Shown: positions 20,538-31,827, numbered from the stretch's first letter. The stretch: 64,000 bases of DNA from Malacoplasma penetrans HF-2 (GCF_000011225.1 NC_004432.1:1294634-1358633), one strand, 5' to 3'. Notes: generated from the letters alone by a model not told the origin. Made by a program: numbers and translations.

Positions 20538-21533
20538 CTAGTTTTGTTCTTCTTTTAATTTCAAGTTTCTGTCTTGAATCTTTTTAATAATTTCTTTGAA
20601 TGATTTTTTACCAAGATTTCTAATTTTTTCAATTTCACCTTTTGTTTTGTCAGTTAATTGAGTAATTGTATGAATCCCAGCTCTTTTTAAACAATTGTAT
20701 GAACGTACTGATAATTCTAATTCATCAATTGAAATTGCTAATGAAGATTTACTTGATGAAACTGTAGCTTCTTCATTAATAATTCTTAAGTCATTATAGT
20801 TATCAAATAATTCAGTAACAATTGGTTTGTAATGTTCTAATAGAATCTTTGCACTCATAGCAACAGCTTCAGCAGCTGAAACTGCACCATTAGTTGCTAC
20901 TTCTAATTCTAGAACATCATTAATTTCATTTTTAGTAGTTTTAATATCACTAACTTTATATCCAACTTTAAGTACAGGAGAGAAGTTTGAATCTACTGCA
21001 ATTACATTGATAGCATTGATTAATTCTTTGTTTTCACTAAATGTTGTAAAACCTCTTCCAGTTTTAACAAATAGTTCCATTTTGAATTTAACACCACTTT
21101 CAATTGTAGCAATATACATATCTTTATTAATGATTTCAAACCCAACTGGTGTTTCAATATCAGAAGCTTTTAAAACTCCACCTTTTGAGAAATCAATTTT
21201 AAGTGTTGGTCATTTTTCTAAACTCGTTTCTTTTTGTTCTTCTTCACCAAAAATTTCTTGGTCAATTTTAACAACAAGTCTTTTCAAGTTTAAAATAATT
21301 TGAGTTAAATCCTCTTTAACACCTTTAATTGATTGGAACTCATGTGAAACATTTGGAATTTTAATAGCAAATAAGCTATGCCCAATGATATTGCTTAATA
21401 ATACTCTTCTTAAACTATTTCCTAATGTATGCCCAAATCCTCTTTCTAAAGGTTTGAAAACAAACACTCCATAGTCTGCATCTTTATTTTGGTCTTTACC
21501 AATTTGAATATTATATCTTAAAAATTTTTCCAT
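20538..21533 (-). CDS. rpoA: RNA polymerase alpha subunit
   Basis: The 331-residue protein has the N-terminal dimerisation domain ([33 protein letters not shown]), a TGA-encoded Trp near residue 107, and the C-terminal domain ([17 protein letters not shown], then [12 protein letters not shown]) that touches UP elements and activators. Length is normal. Confidence 0.97.
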
Positions 21534-21547
21534 CTCGTTCTCCTGTA

Positions 21548-21919
21548 TTATCTTGGTTTCTTAGGCGGTCTACATCCATTGTGTGGAATTGGAGTAACAT
21601 CGTGAATTTCAGATATTTCTAATCCAGCTGCATGTAAACTTCTAATTGCAGTATCTTTACCACTACCAGTCCCATTCACTTTTACAATTACTTTTTTTAA
21701 TCCTAAATCAATTGCAACTTTAGCTGCAGTTTCTGCTGCTATACCAGCTGCATATGGTGTAGATTTTTTTGAACCTTTATAACCAATTGATCCAGAACTT
21801 GATCAAGTAATAGCATCCCCACCAGTGTTAGTTAAAGTAACAATAGTATTGTTAGCAGATGCATGAATGTGAGAAATTCCTTCAGGAGAGCTTAATTTCT
21901 TTTTTCTTTTCTTTGCCAT
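21548..21919 (-). CDS. rpsK: Ribosomal protein S11
   Basis: The 123-residue S11 binds 16S rRNA in the 30S platform. Conserved segments [46 protein letters not shown] and the C-terminal [11 protein letters not shown] are all present. One Trp is TGA. Confidence 0.97.
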
Positions 21920-21934
21920 AATTTCTCCTAACTA

Positions 21935-22309
21935 TTATTTAGTTTCAATTTTTTTATTTGCTACAGTTTTTCTTGGACCTTTTCTTGTTCTAGCATTACA
22001 CTTAGTTCTTTGACCTCTTACAGGTAAATTTCTTCTATGTCTAATACCACGATAAGAACCGATTTCCATTAATCTTTTAATGTTCATAGCAACTTCTCTA
22101 CGTAAATCACCTTCGATTACATATTCAGAAGCTATTTTTCTAATAGTTGCTAACTCTTCTTCAGAAAGAGCAGAAACTTTTTTATTTTCATCTATTTTAG
22201 CTTTTGATAAAATTTCTTGACTTCTTGATTTTCCAATTCCAAAAATATAAGTTAAAGAGATTACAACTCTTTTATTATTTGGAATATCAACCCCTAATAT
22301 ACGAGCCAT
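21935..22309 (-). CDS. rpsM: Ribosomal protein S13
   Basis: The 124-residue protein begins [14 protein letters not shown], has [14 protein letters not shown], and ends with the basic [17 protein letters not shown] tail that reaches the P-site tRNA. It is placed between rpmJ and rpsK as usual. Confidence 0.97.
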   Translation of the reverse strand: MARILGVDIPNNKRVVISLTYIFGIGKSRSQEILSKAKIDENKKVSALSEEELATIRKIASEYVIEGDLRREVAMNIKRLMEIGSYRGIRHRRNLPVRGQRTKCNARTRKGPRKTVANKKIETK

Positions 22310-22326
22310 TCTTCCTCCAAAATTTA

Positions 22327-22440
22327 TTATCCTTGTCTTTGCTTGTGCTTAGCAGTTTTGCAAATTACCATTACACGACTGTGTCTGTTAATAACTTTAC
22401 AGTCCTTGCAAATAGGTTTTACTGAAGATCTAACTTTCAT
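22327..22440 (-). CDS. rpmJ: Ribosomal protein L36
   Basis: This 37-residue protein ([17 protein letters not shown], ending KHKQRQG) keeps the Cys-x2-Cys of the zinc ribbon, followed by a third Cys in [10 protein letters not shown] and a His. It is the zinc-binding (C+) form. It lies between infA and rpsM. Confidence 0.95.
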   Translation of the reverse strand: MKVRSSVKPICKDCKVINRHSRVMVICKTAKHKQRQG

Positions 22441-22459
22441 TGTTTTCACCTCTATTTAA

Positions 22460-22678
22460 TTAAGATATTCTATAGATAATCCTGCCACGTGTTAGGTCGT
22501 ATGGACTTAACTCAACTTCTACAGTATCACCTTTTAAAATCTGTATTTTGTAAACACGGATTTTACCAGATACGTTAGCTATTATCTCAACATTATTTTC
22601 TAGTAAAACTTTAAATTGACCACCTTGTAGGGCAGTCACTACTTTACCTTTTAATGTTATTTTTCCTTCTTTTGACAT
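22460..22678 (-). CDS. infA: Translation initiation factor IF-1
   Basis: The 72-residue OB-fold protein ([20 protein letters not shown] replaced by [30 protein letters not shown]) has the standard IF-1 length and pattern. It blocks the A site during initiation. It begins 7 bases after the map stop. Confidence 0.95.
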   Translation of the reverse strand: MSKEGKITLKGKVVTALQGGQFKVLLENNVEIIANVSGKIRVYKIQILKGDTVEVELSPYDLTRGRIIYRIS

Positions 22679-22685
22679 TTAACCT

Positions 22686-23426
22686 CTATTCAGTCAATAT
22701 TTCATAACCTTCATTTGTAACCAACACCATATGTTCTCAATGGCATGATAGTTTGTGGTTAGAAGCTATTACTGACCATTTGTCTTTATCAATATAATAT
22801 GAAGCATCTTCTGTTAAGATCATGGGTTCAATGCATAAAACCATATTAGGTTTAATGATAGGACCACTATTTTTAACTCCATAATTTAAGATAATGGGAT
22901 CTTCATGCAGTTTTCTACCACATCCATGACCTCCAAAATCTTCTAATATGTAATATCCATTTGATACTACATATTCTTCGATAGCATTTGATATATCACC
23001 AATTCTATTGCCTGGCTTAATTTGTTTAATACCTTCAATTAATGATTTGTAGCAAACATCATTAATTTTTTGAGCTTCTACATTTTCGCCTATGATCACT
23101 GTAAAAGCAGCATCGCATATGTAACCATTATATGCAACACCAACATCAAATGTTACCATATCTTTATCTTTCAATTTGTAGTTGGTTGGGACTCCGTGAA
23201 TTACTACATCATTCACTGAAATACAATTATAACCCGGAAAGCCTCTATATTGATGAAAAGGAGTTGTACAATCATTTTCAATTGTTACTTTCTTTGCCAA
23301 TTCATCTAGTTCAATTAGAGACTTTCCAGCAGCTGCATTTTCAATCAAAGCTTGTCTTACTTTTTTTCAAACACTACAAGCTTTTTTGATTTGTTCAATT
23401 TCATAATTTGATTTTAAATAAATCAT
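22686..23426 (-). CDS. map: Methionine aminopeptidase, type I
   Basis: The 246-residue metalloenzyme removes N-terminal Met. Metal ligands are visible as Asp in VTFDVGVAYNGYICDAA, His in GGHGCGRKLHEDP and Glu in MVLCIEPMI; a final Glu lies in the C-terminal NEGYEILTE. An in-frame TGA (Trp) in KLSCHWEHM must be read through to reach that Glu. It starts two bases after the adk stop. Confidence 0.95.
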
Positions 23427-23428
23427 AA

Positions 23429-24076
23429 TTAAGCAATCTTTCTTAAATTAAATTTGTTAATAAATAAGTCATCAATATTCTTTTCTAAATCATCTAAGTT
23501 TTCAGAATTAATAGCAACTAATTTATTAAGTTTTTCATAGTACTTAATTAAAGGTTCTGAATTTGTTCTATAAACTTTCATTCTTTCATCAATGATTTCT
23601 TTTTGGTCATCTTTTCTTTGAATTAAGAATTCACCATCATCATCACAGATGTCTTCCTTTTTTGGAGCAGAATAATGAATGTTATAAATTCTTTTACATT
23701 TACTACAAATTCTTCTTCCAGTTAATCTTTTTTCTAATACATCAAAAGGAACTTCTAAATATAATGCAAGATCAATGTCTAAGATAGTTGATAAAAAATC
23801 AGCTTGTGCAATTGTTCTAATACATCCATCCAAGATAAAAGACTTATCCATGTTTTTATCTAATGCATTTTTTAAAATTTTATTTGTTAATTCATCCGGA
23901 ACTAACAACCCCTTAGAGATGTAACTTTTAAGTTCTTCTCAATAAGGACCTTTTTGATCAATTGTTTGTCTAAAAATATCACCAGTTGATAAATGTACTA
24001 ATCCATAATTTTTAACAAGGTAATCAGAGATTGTTCCCTTTCCACAACCTGGTGCACCTAATAAAACTAATTTCAT
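23429..24076 (-). CDS. adk: Adenylate kinase
   Basis: The 215-residue kinase (AMP + ATP to 2 ADP) has the P-loop GAPGCGKGT, GDIFR, DGCIRT in place of DGFPRT, and a LID with a zinc knuckle ICSKCKRIYN followed by CDDD (Cys3-Asp type). It lies between secY and map as in most Firmicutes. Confidence 0.95.
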
Positions 24077-24087
24077 TTTTATTTAAC

Positions 24088-25509
24088 CTACCATAATCTT
24101 TTTACATCATCAGTTTCAGCTTTACTTCCTAATAATTGACCTTCATTAGATTTTTTAAGACCCTTAGTCAAATTAGAATAAGTATAGTTTGTTTGAGCAC
24201 TCTTAAGTGATGATCAGAAATCTAGTGAACCTGTAACCATAATAATCACACCAGTACCACCAATTGCAATCCCATTAGGAATTCCAGTAGTCATAGTAAT
24301 TAAATATGGAACAATTGCTAAACAAGCTAAGAAAGGAACACCAATACAGTTAACTCTATTTAAAGTTTTAGAAATGTATTTTTGAGTTTCTTCACCCATT
24401 TTTACTCCAGGAATAAATTTCCCAGATTTTTGAAAGTTCTCAGCAAGCTTTTCAGAATTAACTTGAATGTGTGAATAAAAGAATCCAAATAAAACTATCA
24501 ACACAGTATAAATAACTAATCCTACTGGTCTTTCAATTGATAAATATTCATTTATAAATTCTGACCCTGCACTACCAGAAGGTAGAAATTGAGATATTGT
24601 TGGAGCAATAGTCATAATTGAACTGGCAAAAATAACAGGAATTACCCCAGCGGCATTTAACTTAATTGGTAAGTAAGGCATTTCATCAACTTCTTTAGAT
24701 AAACCTTGCCCAATTTGTTGAATAGGAATCTTACGAACTGAACCATTTACAAATGTTGTTGCTAATAGGATCAAGAAGAAGAAAACTAAATATACTGCAA
24801 AACTAAAGTATCTTAATAATTGGTTTGAAATTTGTGAACTTCCAGTTAATACTTGGAAAACACTTGTGAAGTTTGGATAAATTGAAGCCACAATCCCTGA
24901 AAGAATAATAAGAGTAACTCCATTACCAACCCCTCTTTTAGAGATAATGTCTGAAATGAAAATTGTTAAATAAGTTCCTGCAGTCATCCCTAATAGTAAT
25001 AAGATAATTTGACCAGCTGGTACACTACTTAGTGCAGATTGTCCAAAGAAAGAAGAAACTAAACCTTGAGTTCCCGCAAGACTTAGTACTGCATATGCTT
25101 GCATAATAGCAAATGGAATTGTAATAAGTCTAGTTATGATTTCAAGTTTTCTTTTTCCACGCTCTCCAGCTTTAGATAACCTTGTTAAAGGTTTAATTAA
25201 ATCAGAGGAAAGTAATTGGACAATAATTTGGGCAGTAATGTAAGGCGAAACCCCTATAGCCATAAAAGAAAGCCGAGAAATCCCACCACCACCTAGTAGG
25301 TTTAAAACTCCAAGAAATGAAGATTGAGTACTATCAGATAGACTATCAGTAATAGTTAATCCTGGCATTGTAATTGCAGAACCAATTCTAAATAAAATCA
25401 ATAAAACAAGTGTTGCCACAAAAGACACCAACACTTGTTTATTAGTAAATATTTGTTTTAATTCATTTCAAAAAGATTTTTTATTTTGATATGTAGATAA
25501 ATTATTCAT
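24088..25509 (-). CDS. secY: Protein translocase subunit SecY
   Basis: The 473-residue integral membrane protein has ten hydrophobic helices and the conserved ITAQIIVQLL, GQGLSKEVDEMPYLPIKLNAAGVIPVIFA and FFYSHIQVN segments. It is the protein-conducting channel. An N-terminal TGA (Trp) in SFWNELKQIF and another near the C-terminus are read through. It starts 23 bases after rplO. Confidence 0.97.
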
Positions 25510-25532
25510 ACAAATAATATTAAACTATATTA

Positions 25533-25976
25533 TTACTTAATTACAACAAATTTAGACTTACTTTTTTCTAAAGTAGCAACAGATCCTTTAGAGAATTTGT
25601 GAGCTGAAACAGAAATTGGCTTGCTAATAGTTGCAGTTCCAATTACCTTAATAGGTAATTTGTTATCTTCAATCAAACCTTTTTCAACTAATACTTTTTT
25701 ATCAACATTAGCTAAATTTAATTTAACAATATTATTTAAAGTTACAACATTGTAGTTATTTGCAAAGTTTTTGTTATTGAAACCAATCTTAGGTATTCTT
25801 CTATATAAAGTAGTTTGTCCACCTTCAAATCCAGGTCTTGTGTGTCCTGATTTTCTAGATTTTTGACCTTTACTACCTCTTGTTGAAGTTTTTCCGATTC
25901 CACTACCAAAACCTCTACCAACTCTTTTAGTTTTGTGTCTAGAACCTTCTTTACTTTTTAAATTTTCTAATTTCAT
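25533..25976 (-). CDS. rplO: Ribosomal protein L15
   Basis: The 147-residue protein shows [18 protein letters not shown] and [19 protein letters not shown], the typical L15 glycine-rich N-terminus. It directly follows rpsE with three bases between; rpmD (L30) is absent from this position, as in other mollicutes. Confidence 0.97.
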   Translation of the reverse strand: MKLENLKSKEGSRHKTKRVGRGFGSGIGKTSTRGSKGQKSRKSGHTRPGFEGGQTTLYRRIPKIGFNNKNFANNYNVVTLNNIVKLNLANVDKKVLVEKGLIEDNKLPIKVIGTATISKPISVSAHKFSKGSVATLEKSKSKFVVIK

Positions 25977-25979
25977 ATT

Positions 25980-26684
25980 TTACTCCCAAATATCTTTCAA
26001 TGTTTTATCTCTAAGAGTAGCATATTCTTTAGGAGATTTTTGCATTTGTAATCCTTTAATAGTTGCTCTAACCATGTTTAAAGAAGTATTTTTTCCTAAG
26101 TTTTTAGAATATACATCTTTGAATCCACAAAGTTCTAGAACCACTTTAATTGGACCACCAGCAATTACCCCAGTACCTTTAGGAGCTGGTTTAATTAAAA
26201 CTTTACCAGCACCATGTTTACCAATAACTTCATGGTATAAAGTGAAGTTTTTGTTCATTTTTACTTTATACATGTTGTTCTTTGCACTTTTTAAAGCTTT
26301 TCTAATAGCTACTGGAACTTCAATTGATTTTCCTAAACCAAAACCAACATTTCCTTTTCTATCTCCAATTACTGCTAGTGCGCTAAATCTCATATTTCTA
26401 CCACCCTTAGTAGTTTTAGAAATCTTTTTAACACCAACAATTTTTTCTTCTAAACCAGTAACTGATTGTTTAACAATTTTGTTTGGTTTATTTCCACTAC
26501 CATCTTTTGAAAAAGGTTTTTTGTTATTTGGATTAGATCTTCTTTCAAAAGGTTTTACATTTGAAGAGTTTGCTTTTACAAAATGAGGTTTGTTGTTTTT
26601 TTCTAAGGCTTTACCTTCTTTTACTTCTGAAGTTTTATTTTCTTCATTTTTAACTTCAGGAGTCGTTGTTTTAATATCTTCCAT
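25980..26684 (-). CDS. rpsE: Ribosomal protein S5 with N-terminal extension
   Basis: The S5 core starts near residue 77 (EEKIVGVKKISKTTKGGRN, FSALAVIGDRKGNVGFGLGK) and has the normal fold down to the C-terminus. The first 75 or so residues are an added low-complexity Lys/Glu/Asn/Pro-rich segment. S5 lies at the mRNA entry, so the extension should face the solvent. Confidence 0.95.
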   Translation of the reverse strand: MEDIKTTTPEVKNEENKTSEVKEGKALEKNNKPHFVKANSSNVKPFERRSNPNNKKPFSKDGSGNKPNKIVKQSVTGLEEKIVGVKKISKTTKGGRNMRFSALAVIGDRKGNVGFGLGKSIEVPVAIRKALKSAKNNMYKVKMNKNFTLYHEVIGKHGAGKVLIKPAPKGTGVIAGGPIKVVLELCGFKDVYSKNLGKNTSLNMVRATIKGLQMQKSPKEYATLRDKTLKDIWE

Positions 26685-26705
26685 TTTCTATCCTTAATAT
26701 CTAAA

Positions 26706-27065
26706 TTAGAATTTTAATCCTGTTTTTCTAGCAGCATCTGCTAATGCTGAAACTCTACCATGGTATTTAGATCCACCACAGTCAAAATTGATTGCTTTAA
26801 TTTTTTTACTGATTGCTTTTTTAGCAATGTCTTCTCCAACTTTTTTACTATTTTCAATGTTTCCATTAGCTAGTTTAAGTTGCACTGAAGAACTTGAAGC
26901 AATTACAATGTTTTTATTATCATCCAATAATTGGGCAAAAATATGTTGATTAGTTTTAGTGATACGAAGTCTTGGTAAATCATTATCGATTTTTCTAAAT
27001 TTTCTAAGAACTTTTTTATGACGTTCAGTTCTTTTTTCTTTTCTATTAAGATTAATATTTTTCAT
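26706..27065 (-). CDS. rplR: Ribosomal protein L18
   Basis: The 119-residue 5S rRNA-binding protein has a basic N-terminus and ends in FDCGGSKYHGRVSALADAAR, the L18 signature, followed by KTGLKF. Order rplF-rplR-rpsE is canonical. Confidence 0.96.
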   Translation of the reverse strand: MKNINLNRKEKRTERHKKVLRKFRKIDNDLPRLRITKTNQHIFAQLLDDNKNIVIASSSSVQLKLANGNIENSKKVGEDIAKKAISKKIKAINFDCGGSKYHGRVSALADAARKTGLKF

Positions 27066-27080
27066 AATCTATCTCCTAGC

Positions 27081-27632
27081 TTATTTTTTAGAACCTTCAG
27101 CAGTCTTACCAACTTTTCTAATAATCACTTCATTACTATAAGCAACACCTTTACCTTTATAAGGTTCTGGTGGTCTTTTGCTTCTAATTACTGCTGCAAA
27201 TTGTCCTACAACTGCTTTATCAGCACCTGTAATAACAACTTCTGTAGCTTGAGGACAAGTTACATTTAATCCTGCTGGAATTTCTAAATCAATTGGATGA
27301 GAATATCCTAAGTTTAAATTGATTTTGTTTCCATTAACAGCAGCTTTATAACCAACACCTACAATTTTAAGTTTTTTAGTATGTCCACTATTAACACCAA
27401 TAAGAGCATTGTTAATGTTTGCATTAGTTGTTCCATGCAACATTTTTGTTTCTTTTTCATCGTTTGCTCTTTTAACAATTACCATTGAATCTTTGTTTAA
27501 TACTGATAATTTTTTGCTATCAAATGGAACTGATAATGTTCCAAGTTTTCCAGTAATTTTAACTAGAGATTTTTCAACCTCTACATTAACACCACTTGGA
27601 ATTGATAATAATCTATTTCCAACTCTTGACAT
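27081..27632 (-). CDS. rplF: Ribosomal protein L6
   Basis: The 183-residue protein has two L6 repeats, starting MSRVGNRLLSIPSGVNV, with LKIVGVGYKAAVNG in the middle and the signature GQFAAVIRSKRPPEPYKGKG near the end. Confidence 0.97.
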   Translation of the reverse strand: MSRVGNRLLSIPSGVNVEVEKSLVKITGKLGTLSVPFDSKKLSVLNKDSMVIVKRANDEKETKMLHGTTNANINNALIGVNSGHTKKLKIVGVGYKAAVNGNKINLNLGYSHPIDLEIPAGLNVTCPQATEVVITGADKAVVGQFAAVIRSKRPPEPYKGKGVAYSNEVIIRKVGKTAEGSKK

Positions 27633-27645
27633 TATCTATCTCCTA

Positions 27646-28038
27646 TCAAACGTAAGCGATTACTTCGCCACCTACATTGTTTTTCTTAGCATTTTTATCA
27701 GTCATTAATCCCATGCTTGTAGAAATAATTGCTATCCCTAAACCATTTAAAACTTTTGGTAATTTTTGAGCTTCACTATAAATTCTTAGACCTGGTTTTG
27801 AAATTTGTTTTAATCCTGTAATTGAAGAAACATTATTTCTATATTTTAAATTTACAACTGTTTGGTTTTTGTTTTTACCAATTGATTCAGTTTTAAATCC
27901 TTCAATATATCCTTCATTTTTTAAAATTTCTAAAATGTTAGTAACTAATTTAGAAGTTTTAACTACTACAGAATTTCTTTTTGTTTTAGTTCCTGTTTTA
28001 ATTCTTAAAAGTAAATCTGAAATTGGATCCATGTACAT
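27646..28038 (-). CDS. rpsH: Ribosomal protein S8
   Basis: The 130-residue protein (DPISDLLLRIKTG, C-terminal GIAIISTSMGLMTDKNAKKNN) is S8, a primary 16S rRNA binder. The start may be the ATG at 28038 or the one at 28032 (MDPI). Confidence 0.96.
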   Translation of the reverse strand: MYMDPISDLLLRIKTGTKTKRNSVVVKTSKLVTNILEILKNEGYIEGFKTESIGKNKNQTVVNLKYRNNVSSITGLKQISKPGLRIYSEAQKLPKVLNGLGIAIISTSMGLMTDKNAKKNNVGGEVIAYV

Positions 28039-28054
28039 ATTTAATTTCTCCTAT

Positions 28055-28240
28055 CTATCATGATGCTTTCTTAACACCAGGAATTGCACCTTTATAAGCA
28101 AGGTCTCTAAAACATAAACGGCAAATACCAAATTTTCTAATTACAGCTCTTGGTCTTCCACATCTTTCACAACGTGTGTATGCTCTTACTTTAAATTTAG
28201 GGTGTTTTTTTTGTTTAACAATTAATGATTTTTTTGCCAT
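28055..28240 (-). CDS. rpsN: Ribosomal protein S14, zinc type
   Basis: The 61-residue protein has a Cys4 zinc ribbon (CERCGRP, then CRLCFRD) and ends GVKKASW. The final Trp is a TGA followed by TAG: because S14 of this type ends in Ser-Trp elsewhere, this is direct evidence for UGA as Trp. It starts one base after rplE. Confidence 0.97.
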
Positions 28241-28241
28241 A

Positions 28242-28805
28242 TTATTTTGCCTCCTTAGTTTTTACAAAAGGCATTCCTAATTCTTTTAATAAAAACATTG
28301 CTTCTTTGTCAGTTTTAGCTGAAGTTACAATTGTAATATCAAAACCTCTTAGTTTTTTAACATCATCATACACAATTTCTGGAAAGATAATTTGTTCTTT
28401 AATTCCAAATGTATAGTTTCCATTCCCATCAAAAGACTTAGTTGATAATCCTCTAAAGTCTCTAATTCTAGGAATTGCAATTGAGATTAATTTTGTTAAA
28501 AAGTTTCACATGTTTTCTCTTCTTAGTGTAACTTTTGCACCAATTGCTTGTCCTTCTCTTAATTTAAAAGTAGCAATTGATTTCTTAGATTTTGTTGCAA
28601 TTGGTTTTTGACCAGTAATTAAGTGAAGTTCTTTTAAACCTATTTCAACAATTTTTGAATCAGAAGTTGCATCTCCTAATCCTGAATTAATTACAATTTT
28701 TTCAAGTCTTGGAATTTCCATAGTAGATTTATAGTTAAATTCTTTCATTAAAGACTTAGTTACATCTTTTTTGTATTTATCGTAAAGAACAGATTTTATT
28801 GCCAT
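28242..28805 (-). CDS. rplE: Ribosomal protein L5
   Basis: The 187-residue 5S rRNA-binding protein has [28 protein letters not shown] and [21 protein letters not shown] (Trp) in RRENMWNFL is read through. It carries the ribosome site AAGGAGG for rpsN in its last codons. Confidence 0.97.
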
Positions 28806-28813
28806 ACTATTAC

Positions 28814-29137
28814 CTACTTACTTCCTATTTCACTATTAGAAATTTTTGAAATTCTTACTTTTTTATTGTTTTTATCAAAACCGTATTTAATTCTTGTTGT
28901 TTTTCCTTTTGCTTTGTTATCAATCAAAGCTAACTTAGACATATTTAAAGGAACTGCAATATCAACTATTCCACCTTCTTGGTTTTCTTGATTTGCTTTT
29001 TTATGTCTTTTTCTAACATTTACACCTTCAACTTGTGCTGTGTTTAACTCAGGAAATACTTGTAAAATAATTCCTTCTTTACCTTTTTCAGAACCTGAAA
29101 TAACTCTAACTTTGTCGCCTTTTTTTAATCTTTGCAT
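28814..29137 (-). CDS. rplX: Ribosomal protein L24
   Basis: The 107-residue protein has the KOW motif ([20 protein letters not shown]) and [20 protein letters not shown]. It is an early 23S assembly factor. Canonical order between rplN and rplE. Confidence 0.97.
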   Translation of the reverse strand: MQRLKKGDKVRVISGSEKGKEGIILQVFPELNTAQVEGVNVRKRHKKANQENQEGGIVDIAVPLNMSKLALIDNKAKGKTTRIKYGFDKNNKKVRISKISNSEIGSK

Positions 29138-29149
29138 TTTCTCGTCTCC

Positions 29150-29518
29150 TTATAATACTTCTGGAGCTAAAGATACAATTTTAGAAAAACCTTTATCTCT
29201 AAGTTCTCTAGCTACTGGTCCAAATATACGTGAACCTCTAGGTGTTTTATCTTCTTTGATAATTACACAAGCATTATCATCAAAAGATAATGAGTTACCA
29301 CTAGATCTAGTGATGTTCTTTTTTACACGCACAATTACAGCTTTGCACACTTGCCCTTTTCTAACAATTCCGTCAGGTTGAGCTTTTTTAACTGAAACTA
29401 CAACAATGTCACCAACAGAAGCATATCTTCTTTTAGTTCCACCCAATACTTTAATTACTCCAACTTGTTTTGCACCAGTGTTATCTGCTACGTTTAGTTT
29501 TGTCATAAATTGAATCAT
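29150..29518 (-). CDS. rplN: Ribosomal protein L14
   Basis: The 122-residue protein ([36 protein letters not shown]) is L14 at the subunit interface. Length and motifs are standard. Confidence 0.98.
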   Translation of the reverse strand: MIQFMTKLNVADNTGAKQVGVIKVLGGTKRRYASVGDIVVVSVKKAQPDGIVRKGQVCKAVIVRVKKNITRSSGNSLSFDDNACVIIKEDKTPRGSRIFGPVARELRDKGFSKIVSLAPEVL

Positions 29519-29548
29519 ATTATTTACCTCTTCATTAACATTTAATAA

Positions 29549-29824
29549 CTACTTAGCTTTTTGAATGATCTTATTTAATCTTCATCTTTTAGTAGCGCTT
29601 AGTGGTCTTGTTTCCATAATTTCTACAAAATCACCAATTTTACACTCTTCTTTTTCATCATGTGCATGATATTTTTTGTGAGTAATTACTAATTTTTTAT
29701 AAAGTCTATGTTTTGACTTTCTTTCAACTTGAACAACGATAGTTTTTTGCATTTTGTCAGATACAACAATACCTTGCAAAATTTTTCTTCTACTATCTCT
29801 TGTAGTATTTACTTGACTGCTCAT
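29549..29824 (-). CDS. rpsQ: Ribosomal protein S17
   Basis: The 91-residue protein has [20 protein letters not shown], a basic hairpin, [18 protein letters not shown] and a short basic tail. One Trp is TGA. In most bacteria it follows rpmC; here it follows the relocated rpsC by 18 bases. Confidence 0.96.
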
Positions 29825-29842
29825 ATTTAGTCCTTTCTAAAA

Positions 29843-31096
29843 TTATTTTAAGTATTGGAACCCACTAGGGCCTTTTTTCATGTTGTAAGATTCTAAAGTT
29901 TTTGGTCTGCTATATCTAAATGCTTCTTTAGATATAAGAATGTGTGCTTTTTCTGAATCTTTATAATATTCATCAAAATCTTTTTTAGACATACAAGATT
30001 GTTGACCATATTTTCTTCAAGCTGTTGATACTGCTAGAATTTCAATTTTGTCTAAGTCAAATTCTCCTACAACTCCTTTTTTACCAGTTGTTGTATAGAT
30101 TAAAACTCTTTTAATTGGGTTAACTGGAGTTACTTTATAGAAGAAAACATTTTTGTTTAAGTCTTCATTTAATAAGTTGTCAGCATATTCTTTCTTAGTT
30201 GAAATCATAATAATTGCTGTTTCTTCAACTTTACCTTTTTTTGCACCTTCAGCCGGTTTAGCTTCAACTACTTTTAAAACTTCTTGTTCACGTTTTAAAG
30301 ATTCAGCTTTTACTGGTTTTGCAGGTTCTTCTTGTTTAACTTCTTTAACTACTTTTGGTTGAGGTTTAGGTTGTTGTGGTTTTTGTTGTTGAACTGGTTG
30401 TTGTTCTCTTTTCTTTTCAATAGGTTTTTTCTCAAATTTAGTATTTTGAGAGAAATTCTTTTTGAATAATTCACCACGGTTAATTCAAACCTTAACACCA
30501 ATTAAACCATATGTTGTTCATGCTTCTTCTAAAGCATAATCAATATTTGCTCTTAAAGTTGTTAGTGGAACAATACCCTCAGAGTATCCTTCTTCTCTAG
30601 CCATTTCAACCCCACCTAAACGACCAGATACATTTGTTTTAATACCTTTAGCTCCTGAAGCTAAAACTTTTTTAATTGCAATCTTTTGTGCATTTCTAAA
30701 TGAGAAACGGTTTTCAATTGCATCAGCAATTTCTCTTGCAATTATTCTTGCTGAGAATGTTGGTTTATCTAAAGGTAAAACATTTACATTTACTTTAGTT
30801 TTTCTACCTACTATGTAACTTAATTGTTGTTTTAGAACTTTTAAGTTACTCATTTCTTTACCTAAAACAATACCAGGTTGTGAACAGTGAATAAAGATAT
30901 CTACTTTGTTTTGTGTTCTTTCAATTTCAACATGTGAAACTTGTGCAGCTTTACATACTTTGAAAATGTGTTTTCTGATTTTATCATCTTGAACTAATCA
31001 TAGAGCTGTCTGTCTGTTGTCTTTAGCAACTCATCTAGATTCTCAGTTTCTATTAATTCCAAGTCTTAAACCATTTGGATTAACTTTTTGACCCAT
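29843..31096 (-). CDS. rpsC: Ribosomal protein S3 fused to a C-terminal ASCH/PUA-like domain
   Basis: Residues 1-212 are a complete S3: [20 protein letters not shown] domain with [14 protein letters not shown], and [19 protein letters not shown]. Residues 213-290 form a Pro/Gln/Lys/Glu-rich linker. Residues 290-417 ([14 protein letters not shown] to GPSGFQYLK) look like an ASCH domain of the PUA superfamily, with the typical [21 protein letters not shown], a Ser-Lys-Asp-Phe-x-x-Tyr-Tyr segment and a C-terminal FxYL. The ASCH catalytic-like Lys-x-x-Glu-x-Arg is not kept. L22 ends in an almost identical domain. The gene sits after rpmC, not before rplP. Confidence 0.93.
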
Positions 31097-31098
31097 AA

Positions 31099-31827
31099 TT
31101 ATTTCTTTCCTTTCACTGGTGCTTTAGCAGTTGTTTTACTTGCAGGTTTGCTTGTAGTAGGTTTTGAGTTTGAAGCAGCTGGTTTAGCTGCTGGTTTTGC
31201 AACAGGTTTTCCTGTTGGTTTTGCTGCTGGCTTAGCCATTGGCTTGCTAGCTACTGGTTTAGAATTTGAAGCAGCTGGTTTTGCAACAGGTTTTCCTGTT
31301 GGTTTTGAAACCGGTTTGCTTGTAGCTGGTTTAGAGTTTGATGCAGTTGTTTTTGCAACTGGTTTAGCTACAGGTTTTGCAGTTGGTTTTGCTGCTGGTT
31401 TTGATTGAACAGGTTGTTCTTTTTTAACAACAGGTTTTGCAACTGGTTTGTTGTTAGTTTCAACTTTTTTTGGTTCTTCTTTTTTAGATTCACTAACTGC
31501 TGGTTTATTAGCCTCAACTGGTTTTGCTTTAGGTTGAGATTTAACAGCATCTTTTCTTTCATCAACAATAGATAAGCTTACAATTTCTTGTTTCCCATTT
31601 TTTTGTTTAATTAATTGAGTGCTGAATGTTGAGAAAGAGATTTTCACATTTCTTTCAGAAAGAACTGTCATAGCCATTGCTATAGTCTTTTTAATTTCTT
31701 TAAATTTATGAAGACCTTCAACTTCACCATTAGCTATTTTAAATCTCATTTCTAATAACTGAATTTTAAGTTTAGAGATTAGATTACCTAACTCATTATC
31801 AGTTTTTGTTCTTAACTCTTTAATCAT
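31099..31827 (-). CDS. rpmC: Ribosomal protein L29 with a long Lys/Ala/Pro tail
   Basis: The first 70 residues are L29 ([32 protein letters not shown]). A segment of about 45 residues follows, then some 130 residues made almost only of Lys, Ala, Pro, Thr, Ser and Gly with repeats such as KPTGKPVAKPAASNSKP, giving 242 residues against the usual 60-70. The tail resembles histone H1-like basic tails and should be disordered. L29 lies at the peptide exit on the 50S surface. The ATG at 31827 overlaps rplP by 8 bases behind GGAGAG; a TTG at 31833 is less likely. Confidence 0.93.
   Translation of the reverse strand: MIKELRTKTDNELGNLISKLKIQLLEMRFKIANGEVEGLHKFKEIKKTIAMAMTVLSERNVKISFSTFSTQLIKQKNGKQEIVSLSIVDERKDAVKSQPKAKPVEANKPAVSESKKEEPKKVETNNKPVAKPVVKKEQPVQSKPAAKPTAKPVAKPVAKTTASNSKPATSKPVSKPTGKPVAKPAASNSKPVASKPMAKPAAKPTGKPVAKPAAKPAASNSKPTTSKPASKTTAKAPVKGKK

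Noticed and set aside
25933..26586. Long plus-strand open frame opposite rpsE
   Set aside because: It is the antisense shadow of rpsE; there is no ribosome site and the composition mirrors the S5 codons.
31088..31408. Plus-strand open frame rich in Gly/Ala/Val/Phe
   Set aside because: It is the reverse strand of the L29 Lys/Ala/Pro repeats; the repeats create a long open frame by chance.
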